Part shown: piece by piece, positions 12,318 through 22,625 of the stretch
Numbering within the stretch: the first letter of the stretch is position 1
Layout of the letters: the number at the start of each line of letters is the position of its first letter
NCBI GenBank assembly: GCA_015847255.1
Contig: JADLZK010000215.1
Coordinates: 496,001 to 560,000 of the forward strand
Reading direction: 5' to 3'
DNA: 64,000 bases
Source of the DNA: Hyparrhenia diplandra
Lineage: Eukaryota; Streptophyta; Magnoliopsida; Poales; Poaceae
Made by a program: the position numbers and the translations under genes
The notes under the pieces: model-generated
What the model was told of the DNA's origin: nothing
Database searches by the model: none
What the model saw: only the letters and a program-made list of their open reading frames with translations

Positions 12318-12688
12318 AAAGGAAATACGGTTTTTTTTTAATTATACACATATATATTATTTATGTATAAATCTATGTATAGCAATATTTAAGTTCATTC
12401 ATGTACAAAGACAAAAATACATCATAAGTTGGGTTTGACTAAATAAGCTAAATAATTATATTAATTTGGTGTTTGGTTGTTTTATTCTACTAAAGAATTT
12501 GATTTTGATTTAATGGTCACTATTTTCGTAAAAGAGGTGGAAAGGAAATATTCTTTTTTATATACATTATATAACACTATAAAATTATATATAGTATGTT
12601 TAGCAACATTTAAATTTATTTATGCTTATTTATGTGTAGAAAAAAATACATCATAATTTAGATTTGACTAAATAAGCTAAATAGTTAT
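12318..12688. repeat. Two-copy AT-rich tandem repeat (~220-bp period)
   Basis: Segments 12318-12459 and 12540-12688 both start with AAGGAAATA. They share AGCAA(T/C)ATTTAA and an ATACATCATAA block ending in TTTGACTAAATAAGCTAAAT. The divergence is moderate, so the duplication is not recent. Confidence 0.7.
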
Positions 12689-13309
12689 TCCTATTTATTT
12701 GATTCTACATAACAAATTTATTTCTCATGTATTTTATTTCTAATTGTTATCATGTTTGCAGGTTCTTTTGCCATGGAGTTTCTAAGGAAAATATATGCTT
12801 TATATTTTCGATCGGGATCAAAAGATGCTTATTATGATTGACCCTAGACCTGTGAAGAAATGTAAAGACACATTGGTGCTTTGATGTATGCCGTGCAAAC
12901 TATTGGATTCAATTTGCAGCCCTAAACCGTAATGAATAAACATATTCCGGATGGAATCAAAAAATCTTTAGATGGAAATTTCACCGTGCGTAAAATATTG
13001 CAAAATGACATAGACATAGATGGGTAACTAACTTTTAATCACGCCGCTATAACAATAACTTATATGTTACTGTTGGTGAATCTTCATCGACACTCAAGTG
13101 GATTACTTATTCTATGGTACATGTTTGTGTGGAATAGTTGTAAACCCACAAGATTTGGACGGTGACGATAAAAACAGTATCTTTACTCGAATTACATAAA
13201 AACCCTTTTTAGCGATATATAAAATAATATCTTAGTCGAATTACGTAAAAGCCCATAAAATAGAGTTTACAAACCCGCAATTCATGATTGATTGTGTTAC
13301 TTTCACAAA

Positions 13310-13437
13310 ACTTGTTTGAATTAAATATTATTTTAATATTATTGTTTAATTTTATAGTATTGCTATTTTATCATGTGGTCTATGTTTTTCTTATATAAAA
13401 TATAGTTATCACGTAGCAACGCACGGAATTTAACTAG
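13310..13437 (+). mobile_element. Second Helitron 3' terminus, same family
   Basis: The last 130 bp resemble the 3' end at 11578, sharing TTTAATTTTATAGTATTG, ATCATGTG and GTAGCAACGCACGG, and finish with CTAG (13434-13437). The hairpin has decayed (CACGT against ACGGA), so this copy is older or has mutated. It is a member of the same Helitron family by shared terminal sequence. Confidence 0.75.
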
Positions 13438-13520
13438 TCCTACTACTAAAAAAGAACGAAACACAGACTCTACGGCGGAGCGACGGCGCGTCGCCCCCGT
13501 CGCCCGCCTCGGGCGCGCTC
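13438..13520 (+). mobile_element. Helitron 5' start abutting the previous 3' end
   Basis: Directly after CTAG the sequence is TCCTACTACTAAAAAAG, then a GC-rich run. Grass Helitrons typically begin TC followed by TACTACTA and an A-rich tract. A new element appears to start at the very base where the preceding one ends, as expected for insertion between A and T at the target. No matching 3' end on this strand was found before 15430. Confidence 0.5.
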
Positions 13521-13743
13521 CCCCACATGTGGCTAGGACAACCCCGCAGTTTGCATGCTAAGAATAGAAAACTAATATTTTCATCCCACTATATTTGCAT
13601 GATCGCATGCAATGGGAAAAGATATGTGTGCATGATGAAGAACTCCTACCCTATTTTAGATGGAAAAAAAAACGTAAAATGAATATGATGGGAATCTAAA
13701 AGAAGGATGGGAAAAACTCTATCGAATCTAAAAAAACTTAAAA

Positions 13744-13906
13744 CTCCATTCGTTCCACAAAACATTTAGATTAGTTGTGAAATATATTTTCATAATAAAT
13801 TTGTTCGAGTCATAAATGCTAATACTTTTTTTGCTATAAGTTTAGTTAAAGATGGCATCGTTTGACTAGCACGCTTCCTATAATTACATATTTTTTGGGA
13901 CGGAGC
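13744..13906. mobile_element. Stowaway/Tourist-like MITE
   Basis: The left end is CTCCATTCGTTCCACAAAA. The right end is TTTTTTGGGACGGAG, whose complement is CTCCGTCCCAAAAAA. The two form imperfect terminal inverted repeats about 160 bp apart, the usual size of these short non-coding elements. Confidence 0.55.
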
Positions 13907-15128
13907 GCATAATTAGACTCTATCTATCTAAAAAAATCTCCGGTACAAAACACATTAGATAGAAAAAAATATAAGGAAGAAGATCTAATCAAATATTTGG
14001 TACACGATATATTAGAATGGATAGACACAAGTGAACGCAAGAAATATGATTAGACCATCGAAGAAAATAGAAGGAAAAAACTAAACAAATCTCCATGGAT
14101 TCGATTTGGTTCTATTAAAAATTCAATGCCCCTAACAAGAAAATTGAAAAGCTTTGGGGCATACATTCCCCTCAAGCAGGCCGAAGCTTGATGCCGAAAG
14201 CAAGAATGAGAGAGCGTTGTATTAGCAATCGTGAGCTTTGATGAATGTAGCTAACTACACACCCCGGTGTTTCAAATGCCCCCGATTCACTACCTCTCTA
14301 GAATTTGTATCCATACTATGCACACATTCTAAAATCAAAAAACTATTATTTATGAATCACTAATATGTAAATATTTTGTTATTCTTGATATTTGAATTTG
14401 AACAAATAAAATTTTATTCAGGTTTCTTGCTTCAATTACGGTATATGCAATTAGTTCGACATGTCTATAATTTTATTCAGGTTTAGAATTATAGTTGACA
14501 TGCAATTAGTTCGACATGTCTATAATTTTTATGGTATATGCACCATCCATTTTAAAAAAGATGAGAATTATTTGGATCAAGCAAACTCGTGTTCGGAAGA
14601 AAGTATTTCTCTCATACAAAGTATAATGATCTAAACCGTTGAGAAACAAAGGTAGCTTAAAAATTGTGAGCATAGGAAATATAAAAATCTAAGGCCTACA
14701 ACTGTGGTATATTATTCTCTTCTTTTCTCACACAACTATTATGAGTACAAGTCTCAGAATCTTATTGGAAGCATGTAATCTTGTTGAGCGGAAGTGTCAA
14801 GTGAGCAAAGATAACATCCGTAGCAACGGGCATGATCCTAGTCAAGTATTAAAACGGGGGAATGTGATAACCAATTTGTGTCTTTAATACGAAAGATATT
14901 TTTTGTTAAAAATGATATTAGATATGACAGTGCACCATTTCACTTGCAACATTTGTTCATTATTTGTTATAATGATCAGCAATTTGTCTTTCTTTTTCTC
15001 TATCTTATTGCATGATGAGTTACAGAACTTAGCAAACATACCATTTTGTGCTATCAGATAATTCTCAGGGGCCACTTTCTTCAGGATTATTGAAGATTAA
15101 GACAAAAAAGAAACCTCTTCTTAAAAAC
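13907..15128. other. AT-rich non-coding stretch
   Basis: No coding signal is present. It contains an ~29-bp direct repeat (14446-14474 and 14500-14528, core TTAGTTCGACATGTCTATAA). Its position, between the Helitron 5' start and the reverse Helitron end, suggests Helitron filler. Confidence 0.5.
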
Positions 15129-15380
15129 TCATGAGCCAAAGTGAACACCTGGAAGAGTACCACTACACCGCGCCGTGCCTTGTTGCTCCTCAACTTCATC
15201 AATCCTGACCCCGACCATGAGGAGCAGGGTGTTCGAGGTATGAAGAAGGCAGCCACCCACATCGAGAACTTCAGTTGTCGCGTTGACCGCGCACGTCCTG
15301 AGCTTGGAGACGAAGTGTCGTTCGCAGCTTCCGCCCTGCAACCGACTTGTCCACTGTCTAGGAAACCCTAGCCTTGTCAC
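15129..15380 (-). other. Short unrecognised ORF, possible gene fragment
   Basis: An uninterrupted 83-residue minus-strand frame in a locally GC-balanced island includes CAVNATTEVLDVGG and LLLMVGVRIDEVEE. The plus strand is also open. I do not recognise a family. Its position between two Helitron-type ends makes it a candidate captured fragment. Confidence 0.25.
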
Positions 15381-15431
15381 GAACCAGGAGGCGGTGGTGG
15401 AAGTCGCGTGATATTTTTTGTTTAGAATAGA

Positions 15432-15469
15432 CTAGAAATTAGAAAATGTGCCCATGCAGTTGCTACGGG
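15432..15469 (-). mobile_element. Reverse-oriented Helitron 3' terminus
   Basis: On the minus strand TCCCGTAGCAACTGCATGGG forms a hairpin (CCCGT/CATGGG type), followed about 14 bases later by CTAG (15432-15435) and T. This matches the Helitron 3' ends at 11578 and 13437 in motif and spacing, but points left. Its body would extend rightward; no 5' end was identified. Confidence 0.55.
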
Positions 15470-15619
15470 ACAAAAAAAAAAAGTAGAAACGACGACGTGA
15501 GAGTGTGTTACATATTTATTTATATTTTATTGTTTTCATATATAGAATGTTGAATCTATTTTTTATAATAACTATAGTATGAGTTAATATTGGTAATAAG
15601 GTAGTAGATTATAGTCAAA

Positions 15620-15848
15620 TGAAACAAATAGCGGCGGTGACGACGAGACACCATGCTGCTGGCAAGTGGTGCCAAGGTGCAAGCATGCCGAGGGTTTTGG
15701 GAGCGACTCACGAATTCACGATCGGCGTGGTGTGGGCTCAGCAGCAACACTTGGATGGTTCAGCCTGCGGCAGCGGTGAGCCGACGCGACCTTGTTCATG
15801 TGCAGCGTTGCAGGGCGCGTCCGTGCAAGTGGTGCCATGTCCATGTGC
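15620..15848. other. GC-moderate sequence split by CACTA insertion
   Basis: Short open frames on both strands have no recognisable motif. The sequence continues after the CACTA element at 17490. Confidence 0.3.
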
Positions 15849-17486
15849 CACTACCGGATTCCGACGTTTGCCCAGTGCCTCAAGCCCTCGGCAATTAAGG
15901 AAATACCCACAGGCAAACCATTTGCGGTAACCCTCGGCATACCGCCGCCCTCGGCAACTAGGGGTCGGCAACCAGAGGTATGCCGAGGGCTTTTTGCGGG
16001 GCACTAGGCAAACGCTTTTGCCCAGAGCCAGAAAAACACCGGGCAAACAAAATTTCAAAGGGACGTTAGTAACGGCCGTTAACGGTCAGTTACCGAGTGT
16101 CCTAACGGCAAGCCCTCGGCAACCAAGTAACGTTTGCCAAGTGTCCCAGGTGCAGCTCTCGGCAACTAGTTAAAAAAATTTGAAAAAACTTTACCGAGAC
16201 TACACGTTAGCACTCGGCAACAAGACATATATGCCAAGAGCCCTGAAATTCACGCTGGGCAAATATTCATCTTTACCGAGAGCGACCTTGGGCAAACAAT
16301 TTTTGAAAATTTTTATTTTTTGTTTTCTCTAGCTTTTTTGAATTTGTTTAGATATTATTTTCAAATACCTTATTAATTTAACTATACAATGCATGTAAAA
16401 TTGTTTCATGAAATTTAGATCAGTATTTCTTGCAATTAAGGTCAAATTCTATTAGTTCATGCACTCATTGAGTCCAAAAAAATTAAAAAATAGCAAACGA
16501 AGTTGAAAAATTACCAACCTTTCACATGACACAATATTTGATCAGTATTGACTATATAAAAAGTTTCGGAGTGAAACCACAACTCGACAATCGCTTTCAC
16601 CATAAATCCTACGGATCCTTCTCCACAATCCACGAAACTTCGCCGGAGATGTGGCGGGTTGTGAGGAACGTATGTGACAACTTGTGCGAAAACATTCTCA
16701 ATTTTTTACCACATGCACCACATACAATATGATGACATCTTGCCAACTTTCATGATTTACGGACTTCGTTTGATTTTTTTTAGAATTTTTAAACCGCTAT
16801 CGCACGGGGAATTTGTCGTGTTTGCTAAACAAAATGTTTGAAATTTCGCTTCATATCATGTGTAAGGCCTAAACATGGGATAAGTAGCATGAATATCAAT
16901 TTTTACTCATTTTTATCAAATATTTGTACCACTTGCAGTTCAAATTTGAGTTAATTGAAAAAAAATTACTTGAAATGCATTTAATTAGTTAAATATATCA
17001 AACTAATGAAAAAAATCACCAAACTTTAACATTGAGTGTTACATGTTGCATTAAGAGGGCACAAAAATTTTGAAGGTCCAAAACTTAAAAATAAAAAAAT
17101 GTTTGCCCAGGGGCCAAAAATTAGCTCTCGGCAAATAGCAAGTTTGCTTGGGGGCTAAGAAAAACACTCCGCAAACTCGTGAACTGTTTGCCGAGTGTTT
17201 GTTTGTGGCGCCCTGGGCAAACCTCTAACGGTGGAGGTTCCGTCAGGCTTGCCGATCATTTGCCGAGTTGAAACTGTTTGCCGAGAGCTGGACTTGAGGC
17301 GGCAAACTCAATTTGTTTGCCGAGTGGCCTCTATTCAGCCCTCGGCAAACATGCTTATTTACGGAGAGTCTTTGTTTGTCGGCGCTTTATTGGCAGCCCC
17401 GGGCAAATTAGTTGTTTGCCGAGAGTCCGTGTTTTGGCCCCTGGGCAAATATTCGTGCTTGGGCAAATGTCTAGAATCCGGTAGTG
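15849..17486. mobile_element. Complete non-autonomous CACTA element (1,638 bp)
   Basis: The left end is CACTACCGGATTC at 15849. The right end is GAATCCGGTAGTG at 17486, its perfect complement over 13 bp, with similarity continuing to TTTGCCC. The element is flanked by 3-bp target duplications TGC (15846-15848 and 17487-17489). Both ends carry many copies of TTTGCC(G/C)AG and CCCTCGGCAA in both orientations, the subterminal transposase-binding array of CACTA elements. The interior is AT-rich and has no transposase, so movement would depend on an autonomous partner. Confidence 0.93.
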
Positions 17487-17489
17487 TGC

Positions 17490-18072
17490 GGCCAGCTAAG
17501 TCAACATCTCCAACTGACCAAAAGGCCAGGTACTATAAAGGGTGGCTCATTCTAAGGTTTAGGAAGCATATACTTTCGCCGTATCATGTAATTTGCTATT
17601 CTATGGATAGTTTGATGCCGTCTTAGATCAGGTATTTATTAATGGAAGAGTAATGACAAATTATCATTACTCGAGATTCAAGAACCATACGTTACTTATT
17701 TACTCTTGTTTTGCAAGCTCTTGCACTTTTGGACAATATGTAAGTGAAAGTTGATTTATTCAATTCAAACTCAATGAACATAACAAGTTAGAAGAATTAA
17801 TTTTAAGTGACCATGCATGAGAGCATGGCATCTAAATTACTATAATTAAATGGTAAATAATCAGATTAAGTAGTTTTACATCCATATATACTTGCATGTG
17901 TTAATGTTTTGTTTATTTTTTCTATGTTTGCACATTAAGTATTTTATTTTTAAAATTAGCTGGCTACATATTACAAAAAATTATTATCATGTCTTGTATG
18001 ATGGCAAAGTAGTGCACCCTATTCTCATCTCTACTATTTTAGGTTCAGTCCCTAATATGATTTTTCTTTTTC
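17490..18072. other. AT-rich stretch before kinase remnant
   Basis: No gene signature. An open frame beginning at 17892 runs into the kinase remnant but is hydrophobic, AT-rich and ends at a TTTTTCTAG acceptor-like site (18074). It is probably intron. Confidence 0.4.
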
Positions 18073-18463
18073 TAGATCGGCCACTGCTGACGGCTGTGGA
18101 CAAGATCAGAAAGCATTCCCACATTGGCATCAAAAAGAAGAGAAAACAGCCAGGCAATGATTACCAAGAGAGAAGAAGAGAGTTGCAAAACAAGATGATC
18201 AAAACTGTGGCGGGCTTCCAGCATTGCTGTAGTTTCAGACATTCAGCTCTTGTCGTGGTCTGCAATATTTTCCTTGTTCTTTGGAGCAAGTGGGAACAGA
18301 CTACGAGTAGTTGTGCCCAAGTTGAAATAGAACTCGTAACAGGGCCTAGGACATTCCAATACGAGGAGCTGGCGGCTGCCATCACCACCAATTTCTCAGA
18401 CGACACAGGAACGTTGTCCAGCTCGTCGGCTGGTGTCAGAGTAACCAAGGCAGCCTCCTGCTC
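18073..18463 (+). pseudogene. L-type lectin receptor-like kinase pseudogene, 5' piece
   Basis: Lectin receptor-like kinases are membrane proteins with an extracellular legume-lectin domain and a cytoplasmic Ser/Thr kinase. This piece shows the transmembrane/juxtamembrane part (ALVVVCNIFLVLWSKWE) and then the pre-kinase motif TGPRTFQYEELAAA..NFSDD. In a shifted frame the next bases read NVVQLVGWCQSNQGSLLLVY, the alpha-C/beta-4-5 region of the kinase. The glycine loop and catalytic lysine that should lie between (about 60 residues) are missing, so a deletion joined these parts. A LINE then inserted at 18463/18464. No lectin domain is visible upstream. Clearly non-functional. Confidence 0.75.
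18447..18463 (+). repeat. LINE target-site duplication, left copy
   Basis: AAGGCAGCCTCCTGCTC (17 bp) is repeated exactly at 30860-30876. It lies inside the kinase-coding sequence, and the reading frame continues correctly across the two copies. Confidence 0.95.
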
Positions 18464-18793
18464 TAGACGAGGCGGAATGATGGTTGGCGGGCGACAGGGC
18501 GACACGGGCGACGCCGGGGGCGAAGCTCGCGGCGGCGACCATGATGGGGCACGAGAGCCCCCTCCTTCTCCGGCGAGGACGGAGGCGACAGCTTCAGACA
18601 AGTTCTGTAAGCTTGCGCATATCCCCCTTCCCATCTCTCGCGTTCTGATTCACAAGGGCACGATAGTGCGGGTAGCGAGGTTGAGTTAGGGCATTGCCCT
18701 AATGGTGCGGATCGAAGTTGTGATCCTAGGCAGGCAGTTACGATTCCGATCAGTGGGGATCATAAAACTCCACCAAGGGATCATGGTTCATCA

Positions 18794-21382
18794 TTGATGA
18801 ATAAGGCAGAGGAATTTCCTCAGCGGATCGATCAGAGAGCGGATAAGCATGTTGTGAATCATAAGGTTCGAGAGATTGCGAGGGATTCTCCGCGATTGAC
18901 TCGAACTAAGACATCAGGAACCGGAAAAATGCAGGGTTCAAACAAAGGATTCAGAATTTCTGAATTTCCTTCCATTCACGAATCAATATCCATGAAGAAG
19001 AAGAGCAAATCTAAGTCATACAGATTCCCAATGGATATCACAGATAGATGGGTCAAACTTGATATGAAGGGTAAGGATTGTCCATTGGAAACTATAAATG
19101 AATCTAGTGCCAAGTTGAAGTCAGCTCCATTTGAGCTACACTGGGAACATTTTAGCACAAACAGAGATGAACAGTTAGGCGCCAAACTAAATGTTTCAAA
19201 TGCTAAACAGGGGTATGATGGGGAGTCTAGATGGTTTAGAGCCCCACCTAAGGTCCAGGTCATACCGGGAATACTTGGTCCAATTCCTGTACAGGCTGTA
19301 CAAGTGGACCAACAGTATGGGGGTAAAAAAGTAAAAGTGCTATCACAAAACAAACCCTGTTCCCCTTTGCAAGATCCAGAGAGGGGGGTGGTGGCGGCGG
19401 CGGCAGCTACCAACCCACAATTCGAGTCCACCACAAACCCAGAGATAGCAAGATTTGTAGGCCACTTTTGGAGAGAAACAAACAGTAGATCCTATTTAGA
19501 AGTAGCCCAATCAGTCTGTGCTCCAGTAGTTGTTGTAAAGATGCAAAATCAGGGGAATAGAGGTGGATTGGGGAAAGGACGAGATGGAAGAAATTTCAGC
19601 AGTACTCGAGGTGGATTTGGAGGTGGTACTGGTTATAGTAGTGGTTACAATGGTGGTTATGGTGGAAACCAGGGAAATTATGGTCAAGGAAGAGGCAATT
19701 TCAGTGGAGAGAGAGGAGGGTACAATGGGGAACAAGATGGATATGATGGCAGGAGTGGAAACTGGGGGAGAAATGGCGCAAGTCAAGATGACAGGTATGA
19801 GGGTGTGTTTGGAGGATCATCTAGTAACAGAGATGGGTATGGCCCTAATCAAGGTGGAATTGGGAGAGGAAGGAATGGAGGCAACTGGGATAATCAGTAC
19901 AGAGGAAATCAAGCTGGAATAGGCAGAGGACAGAGCTGGAACAACAGAGGTCAGGGTTACAGAGGAGGTCCTAGAAATAATGGTCAACCAAGTAACTGGA
20001 TCAAGAAAGATGAGACCAAGGCAAAGCAGGCAGATCCAGTAGATAAAGCTCAAGCTGACAAACAGATACAGTTGGTTGAAGAAAGTCAGAAACCTCAGGA
20101 GGAAGGCCAGACAAAACCTGTAGAGCATGCTAAGGAAATAGAGCAGAAGACAGAGGATAAAGAAAGTCAATCAAACCAGAAAGACAAAGAGGACTCAAAT
20201 CAAGTGAAATCTGAACAAAGACAGCAAGGATTCAGAAATGTTGGCAGATGTACTATCTGTGGGCTGCAGAATCATAGTGATGACATGTGTCAGAAATATT
20301 TCTGTGAGATTTGTTGCAGAAATACACACACAACTTATGACTGTAGGCAGTGTTTGGCATGGAATATGGGGCCTGAATTATGTGCTGCCCAAGTCCAGGG
20401 CCAGAGCTTCTTCTTCATAGAAGAGTGGATAGATCAGAGGGTTAAACAGGATAAAGCCAATACTGCTATCATTCATATCATTGAGGGAACAGCAAATGCT
20501 AAACAACTAGAAGTTGAATTTAGTTGCCTTGTAGGAGCTGTGTGGAAATGGAGGGCAAGACAGCTGCTAGACAATAAATTCATGATGAAATTCCCATCTG
20601 CTGCAATGGTAACTGAATGGAGCAGGCTTAAAGGGTACACAATGAGAAATGATGCTGTAATCAAGATTGAGCCATGGTCTCCTATCAATGAGGCACAATC
20701 TACACTAGAGGAGGCATGGTTTAGAGTTAGTAGAATCCCAGCTGATCAAAGGTCTATCAGGACTCTAGCCAAAATTGGTGGCTTAGTAGGAAAAGTATCT
20801 GAAATTGATGAAGGAACCAGATATAGGTATGATTATGTGAGAATGAAGATAGGGTGCAGAGATGTCAGGAGAGTCCCAAAAACAGCTGAGGCCTTTCTAG
20901 GCAAGAATGGGATTCATTTTGGTTTTGAAAGAGAGACTCTCGAAACTGTTGGTGAGAAAGTTCTTAAGAGTGGGATCAAAAAAACTGAAGATTCTCAGTC
21001 TCATCCAAAGAACCCAAAAGAAAGGGAACCAAGTAGGAAAGAGGAAGGAAGTCAGGAGGATACTATTGTGAAGCAAGACAACAAAACACAGCACAAAGAT
21101 AAGCAGGTCCAACAGTCTGCTTGGTCAGCACCACCAAAGATTGATTTCAAAAGAAAAAGTGAATCAAGTTTTATGAAGGATGCACAAAAGGCATACAAAT
21201 CAGAAAGGGATAAGGAAAAGGAATGCACAGAAAAGTTCTATATTCCAGAGACAATTGAAGATTCAGGATCAGAGAATGAAGATCTTCCACAAAGGATTCA
21301 AGAGCTGACTGGTTTTAAGGCACAGGATAAAACCAAGGAACAAGGGCAATCATCTAATCAAGCATGGTACATACTGGTTTGA
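18794..21382 (+). CDS. LINE ORF1 protein (RGG region, zinc knuckle, DUF4283-like)
   Basis: ORF1 proteins of L1 elements bind the element RNA and form ribonucleoprotein particles. This frame is open for 862 codons. Residues about 1-250 are basic and unstructured. Residues about 255-410 are a Gly/Arg/Asn/Tyr-rich RGG-type region. A Lys/Glu/Gln-rich linker follows to about 480. Residues about 484-518 form a cysteine cluster (CTICGLQNHSDDMC, then CEICCRNTHTTYDC). About residues 535-720 form a DUF4283-like RNA-binding domain with a hydrophobic beta pattern. The tail is acidic and charged. A frameshift ends the frame near 21380; the remaining C-terminal part lies downstream in other frames. The first ATG is taken as start, though an upstream GC-rich frame from 18477 could add residues. 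Unusually intact compared with ORF2. Confidence 0.75.
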   Translation: MMNKAEEFPQRIDQRADKHVVNHKVREIARDSPRLTRTKTSGTGKMQGSNKGFRISEFPSIHESISMKKKSKSKSYRFPMDITDRWVKLDMKGKDCPLETINESSAKLKSAPFELHWEHFSTNRDEQLGAKLNVSNAKQGYDGESRWFRAPPKVQVIPGILGPIPVQAVQVDQQYGGKKVKVLSQNKPCSPLQDPERGVVAAAAATNPQFESTTNPEIARFVGHFWRETNSRSYLEVAQSVCAPVVVVKMQNQGNRGGLGKGRDGRNFSSTRGGFGGGTGYSSGYNGGYGGNQGNYGQGRGNFSGERGGYNGEQDGYDGRSGNWGRNGASQDDRYEGVFGGSSSNRDGYGPNQGGIGRGRNGGNWDNQYRGNQAGIGRGQSWNNRGQGYRGGPRNNGQPSNWIKKDETKAKQADPVDKAQADKQIQLVEESQKPQEEGQTKPVEHAKEIEQKTEDKESQSNQKDKEDSNQVKSEQRQQGFRNVGRCTICGLQNHSDDMCQKYFCEICCRNTHTTYDCRQCLAWNMGPELCAAQVQGQSFFFIEEWIDQRVKQDKANTAIIHIIEGTANAKQLEVEFSCLVGAVWKWRARQLLDNKFMMKFPSAAMVTEWSRLKGYTMRNDAVIKIEPWSPINEAQSTLEEAWFRVSRIPADQRSIRTLAKIGGLVGKVSEIDEGTRYRYDYVRMKIGCRDVRRVPKTAEAFLGKNGIHFGFERETLETVGEKVLKSGIKKTEDSQSHPKNPKEREPSRKEEGSQEDTIVKQDNKTQHKDKQVQQSAWSAPPKIDFKRKSESSFMKDAQKAYKSERDKEKECTEKFYIPETIEDSGSENEDLPQRIQELTGFKAQDKTKEQGQSSNQAWYILV

Positions 21383-21985
21383 TGTGAACAATATCAACCC
21401 TGAGGATCACATAGGACAAAAGAAGGATGGAAAGAAAGTGATAGAAGAGGATCAAACAAAGACCATGGAAGCAAAGGCCATGGAAGTGATTGATGGTGAA
21501 AAGTCCAAGCTTATCACTACATCTCCCGAAGTTTTTATCACGAAGACAGATTATTCTCACTAGCTGGGGAGATGATATTGGGATGGATATTCAGGACCAA
21601 GATATGACAGAAGTACAAGACCCACATAGCAAAGAGAGTCAAGTGATGAATGTTGTTGTACCAATACAAAACAATAAGAACAAGGACACAGAGAAAGCGA
21701 CCAAGCAAAAGACGTGAGTCAACACAAGAAGGTGGAGTGAAAGGCTGAGCAAAGATACACATTTGACAACCAAAGAGAAGAATGATAGGATGGCTAAGAA
21801 GAGAAATCTGGAAGGTAACTCAGAAAACTGTAATTCATTTTCTGCACTATCTATTGATGATATGTCTGAAATGGCTGTTAATATGGGCATTACTGTTACT
21901 CATAATACCTTTGAAACGTTTGACTTAGTGAAAAACTTAGAATCTGCTAGAAATGACTTGTTTATTAAGCAAAAAGAGAAAAATT
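21383..21985 (+). pseudogene. Frameshifted C-terminal part of LINE ORF1
   Basis: After the stop at 21380-21382 the protein continues in a different frame (NNINPEDHIGQKKDGKK), then after several stops in another (21763 onward). That frame contains NSFSALSIDDMSEMA and FDLVKNLESARNDL, the typical tail of plant L1 ORF1. At least two frame changes separate it from the main ORF1. Confidence 0.65.
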
Positions 21986-22625
21986 TGAAAGGGCAGGGAA
22001 GTTAATGAAAATCAAATAGTTGGCTCTAATGAGACTTTGGCTTTGGAATGTGTCGATTCGCTAGATTGGACCGAACCGACATGTCGACGGCGATCTTGAC
22101 GGCGGCGGTGATGGTGTAGGCGGAGGTTGGGGCTGTTTGGGGTAGTAGAGAGGAGGAAGAAGAGGAGGAAGCGGCGGCGGCGCCAGCGCCGCCGGTGGCG
22201 GCGGCGCGCTGGAGGAGGCACAGCAGCGGCGGTGGCGGCCGACAACGCACGGCGCGGGTGGAAGGAGAGAGATTGAGAGCCAGAGAGCTGGAGAGTTTTT
22301 GGGTGTTACCCCTTAATTTTTTCTGATTAACCCCGAATGATTCTGACTCCCTTGTATTTATAGTCGGGAAGACTTGCACGCTAAGCAATCTCTAGGAGGT
22401 TTCCTTATAGATTGGAATACCTCTCTTACAAGCAACCTATTTATTCCCTATTTTATTCCTATCTTTATTCCTTAAATATTCCTTACTTAATTGCGAAGCA
22501 AATCGACGTGGCGCGTTACGGCGGGCGGCGGCGCGCGGCGGCGCCCAGCTCGGGCCTTGCCCCGGGCGGCGCTATGCGTTCCCCTTGTTGGGCCCTATTC
22601 GGCGATCTCTTTTTGGGTCATGACA
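21986..22625 (-). repeat. LTR-like direct repeat, left copy (~640 bp)
   Basis: This copy repeats at 26010 to about 26690 with many single-base indels. Read on the minus strand it looks like an LTR. It starts TGTCATGACCC at 22625 next to a purine run (AAAAGGGGAGA) typical of a polypurine tract. It has a TATA box (CTATAAATAC) followed by a leader, and it can end ...CCCTTTCA at 21986. A caution: the first ~50 bp on the plus strand also read as a continuation of the LINE ORF1 tail (NENQIVGSNET), so the true left boundary is unclear. Confidence 0.6.

Noticed and set aside
15129..15380. Chaperonin-like (CCT) C-terminus from the phrase VNATTEVL
   Set aside because: Only a few residues resemble the family, and the rest does not follow it. 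Left as unrecognised.
19560..20010. RGG/Gly-rich stretch as a host hnRNP or cold-shock RNA-binding protein
   Set aside because: It is continuous with DUF4283-like and cysteine-cluster sequence, lies inside target-duplicated LINE boundaries and precedes endonuclease/RT sequence. LINE ORF1 explains it.
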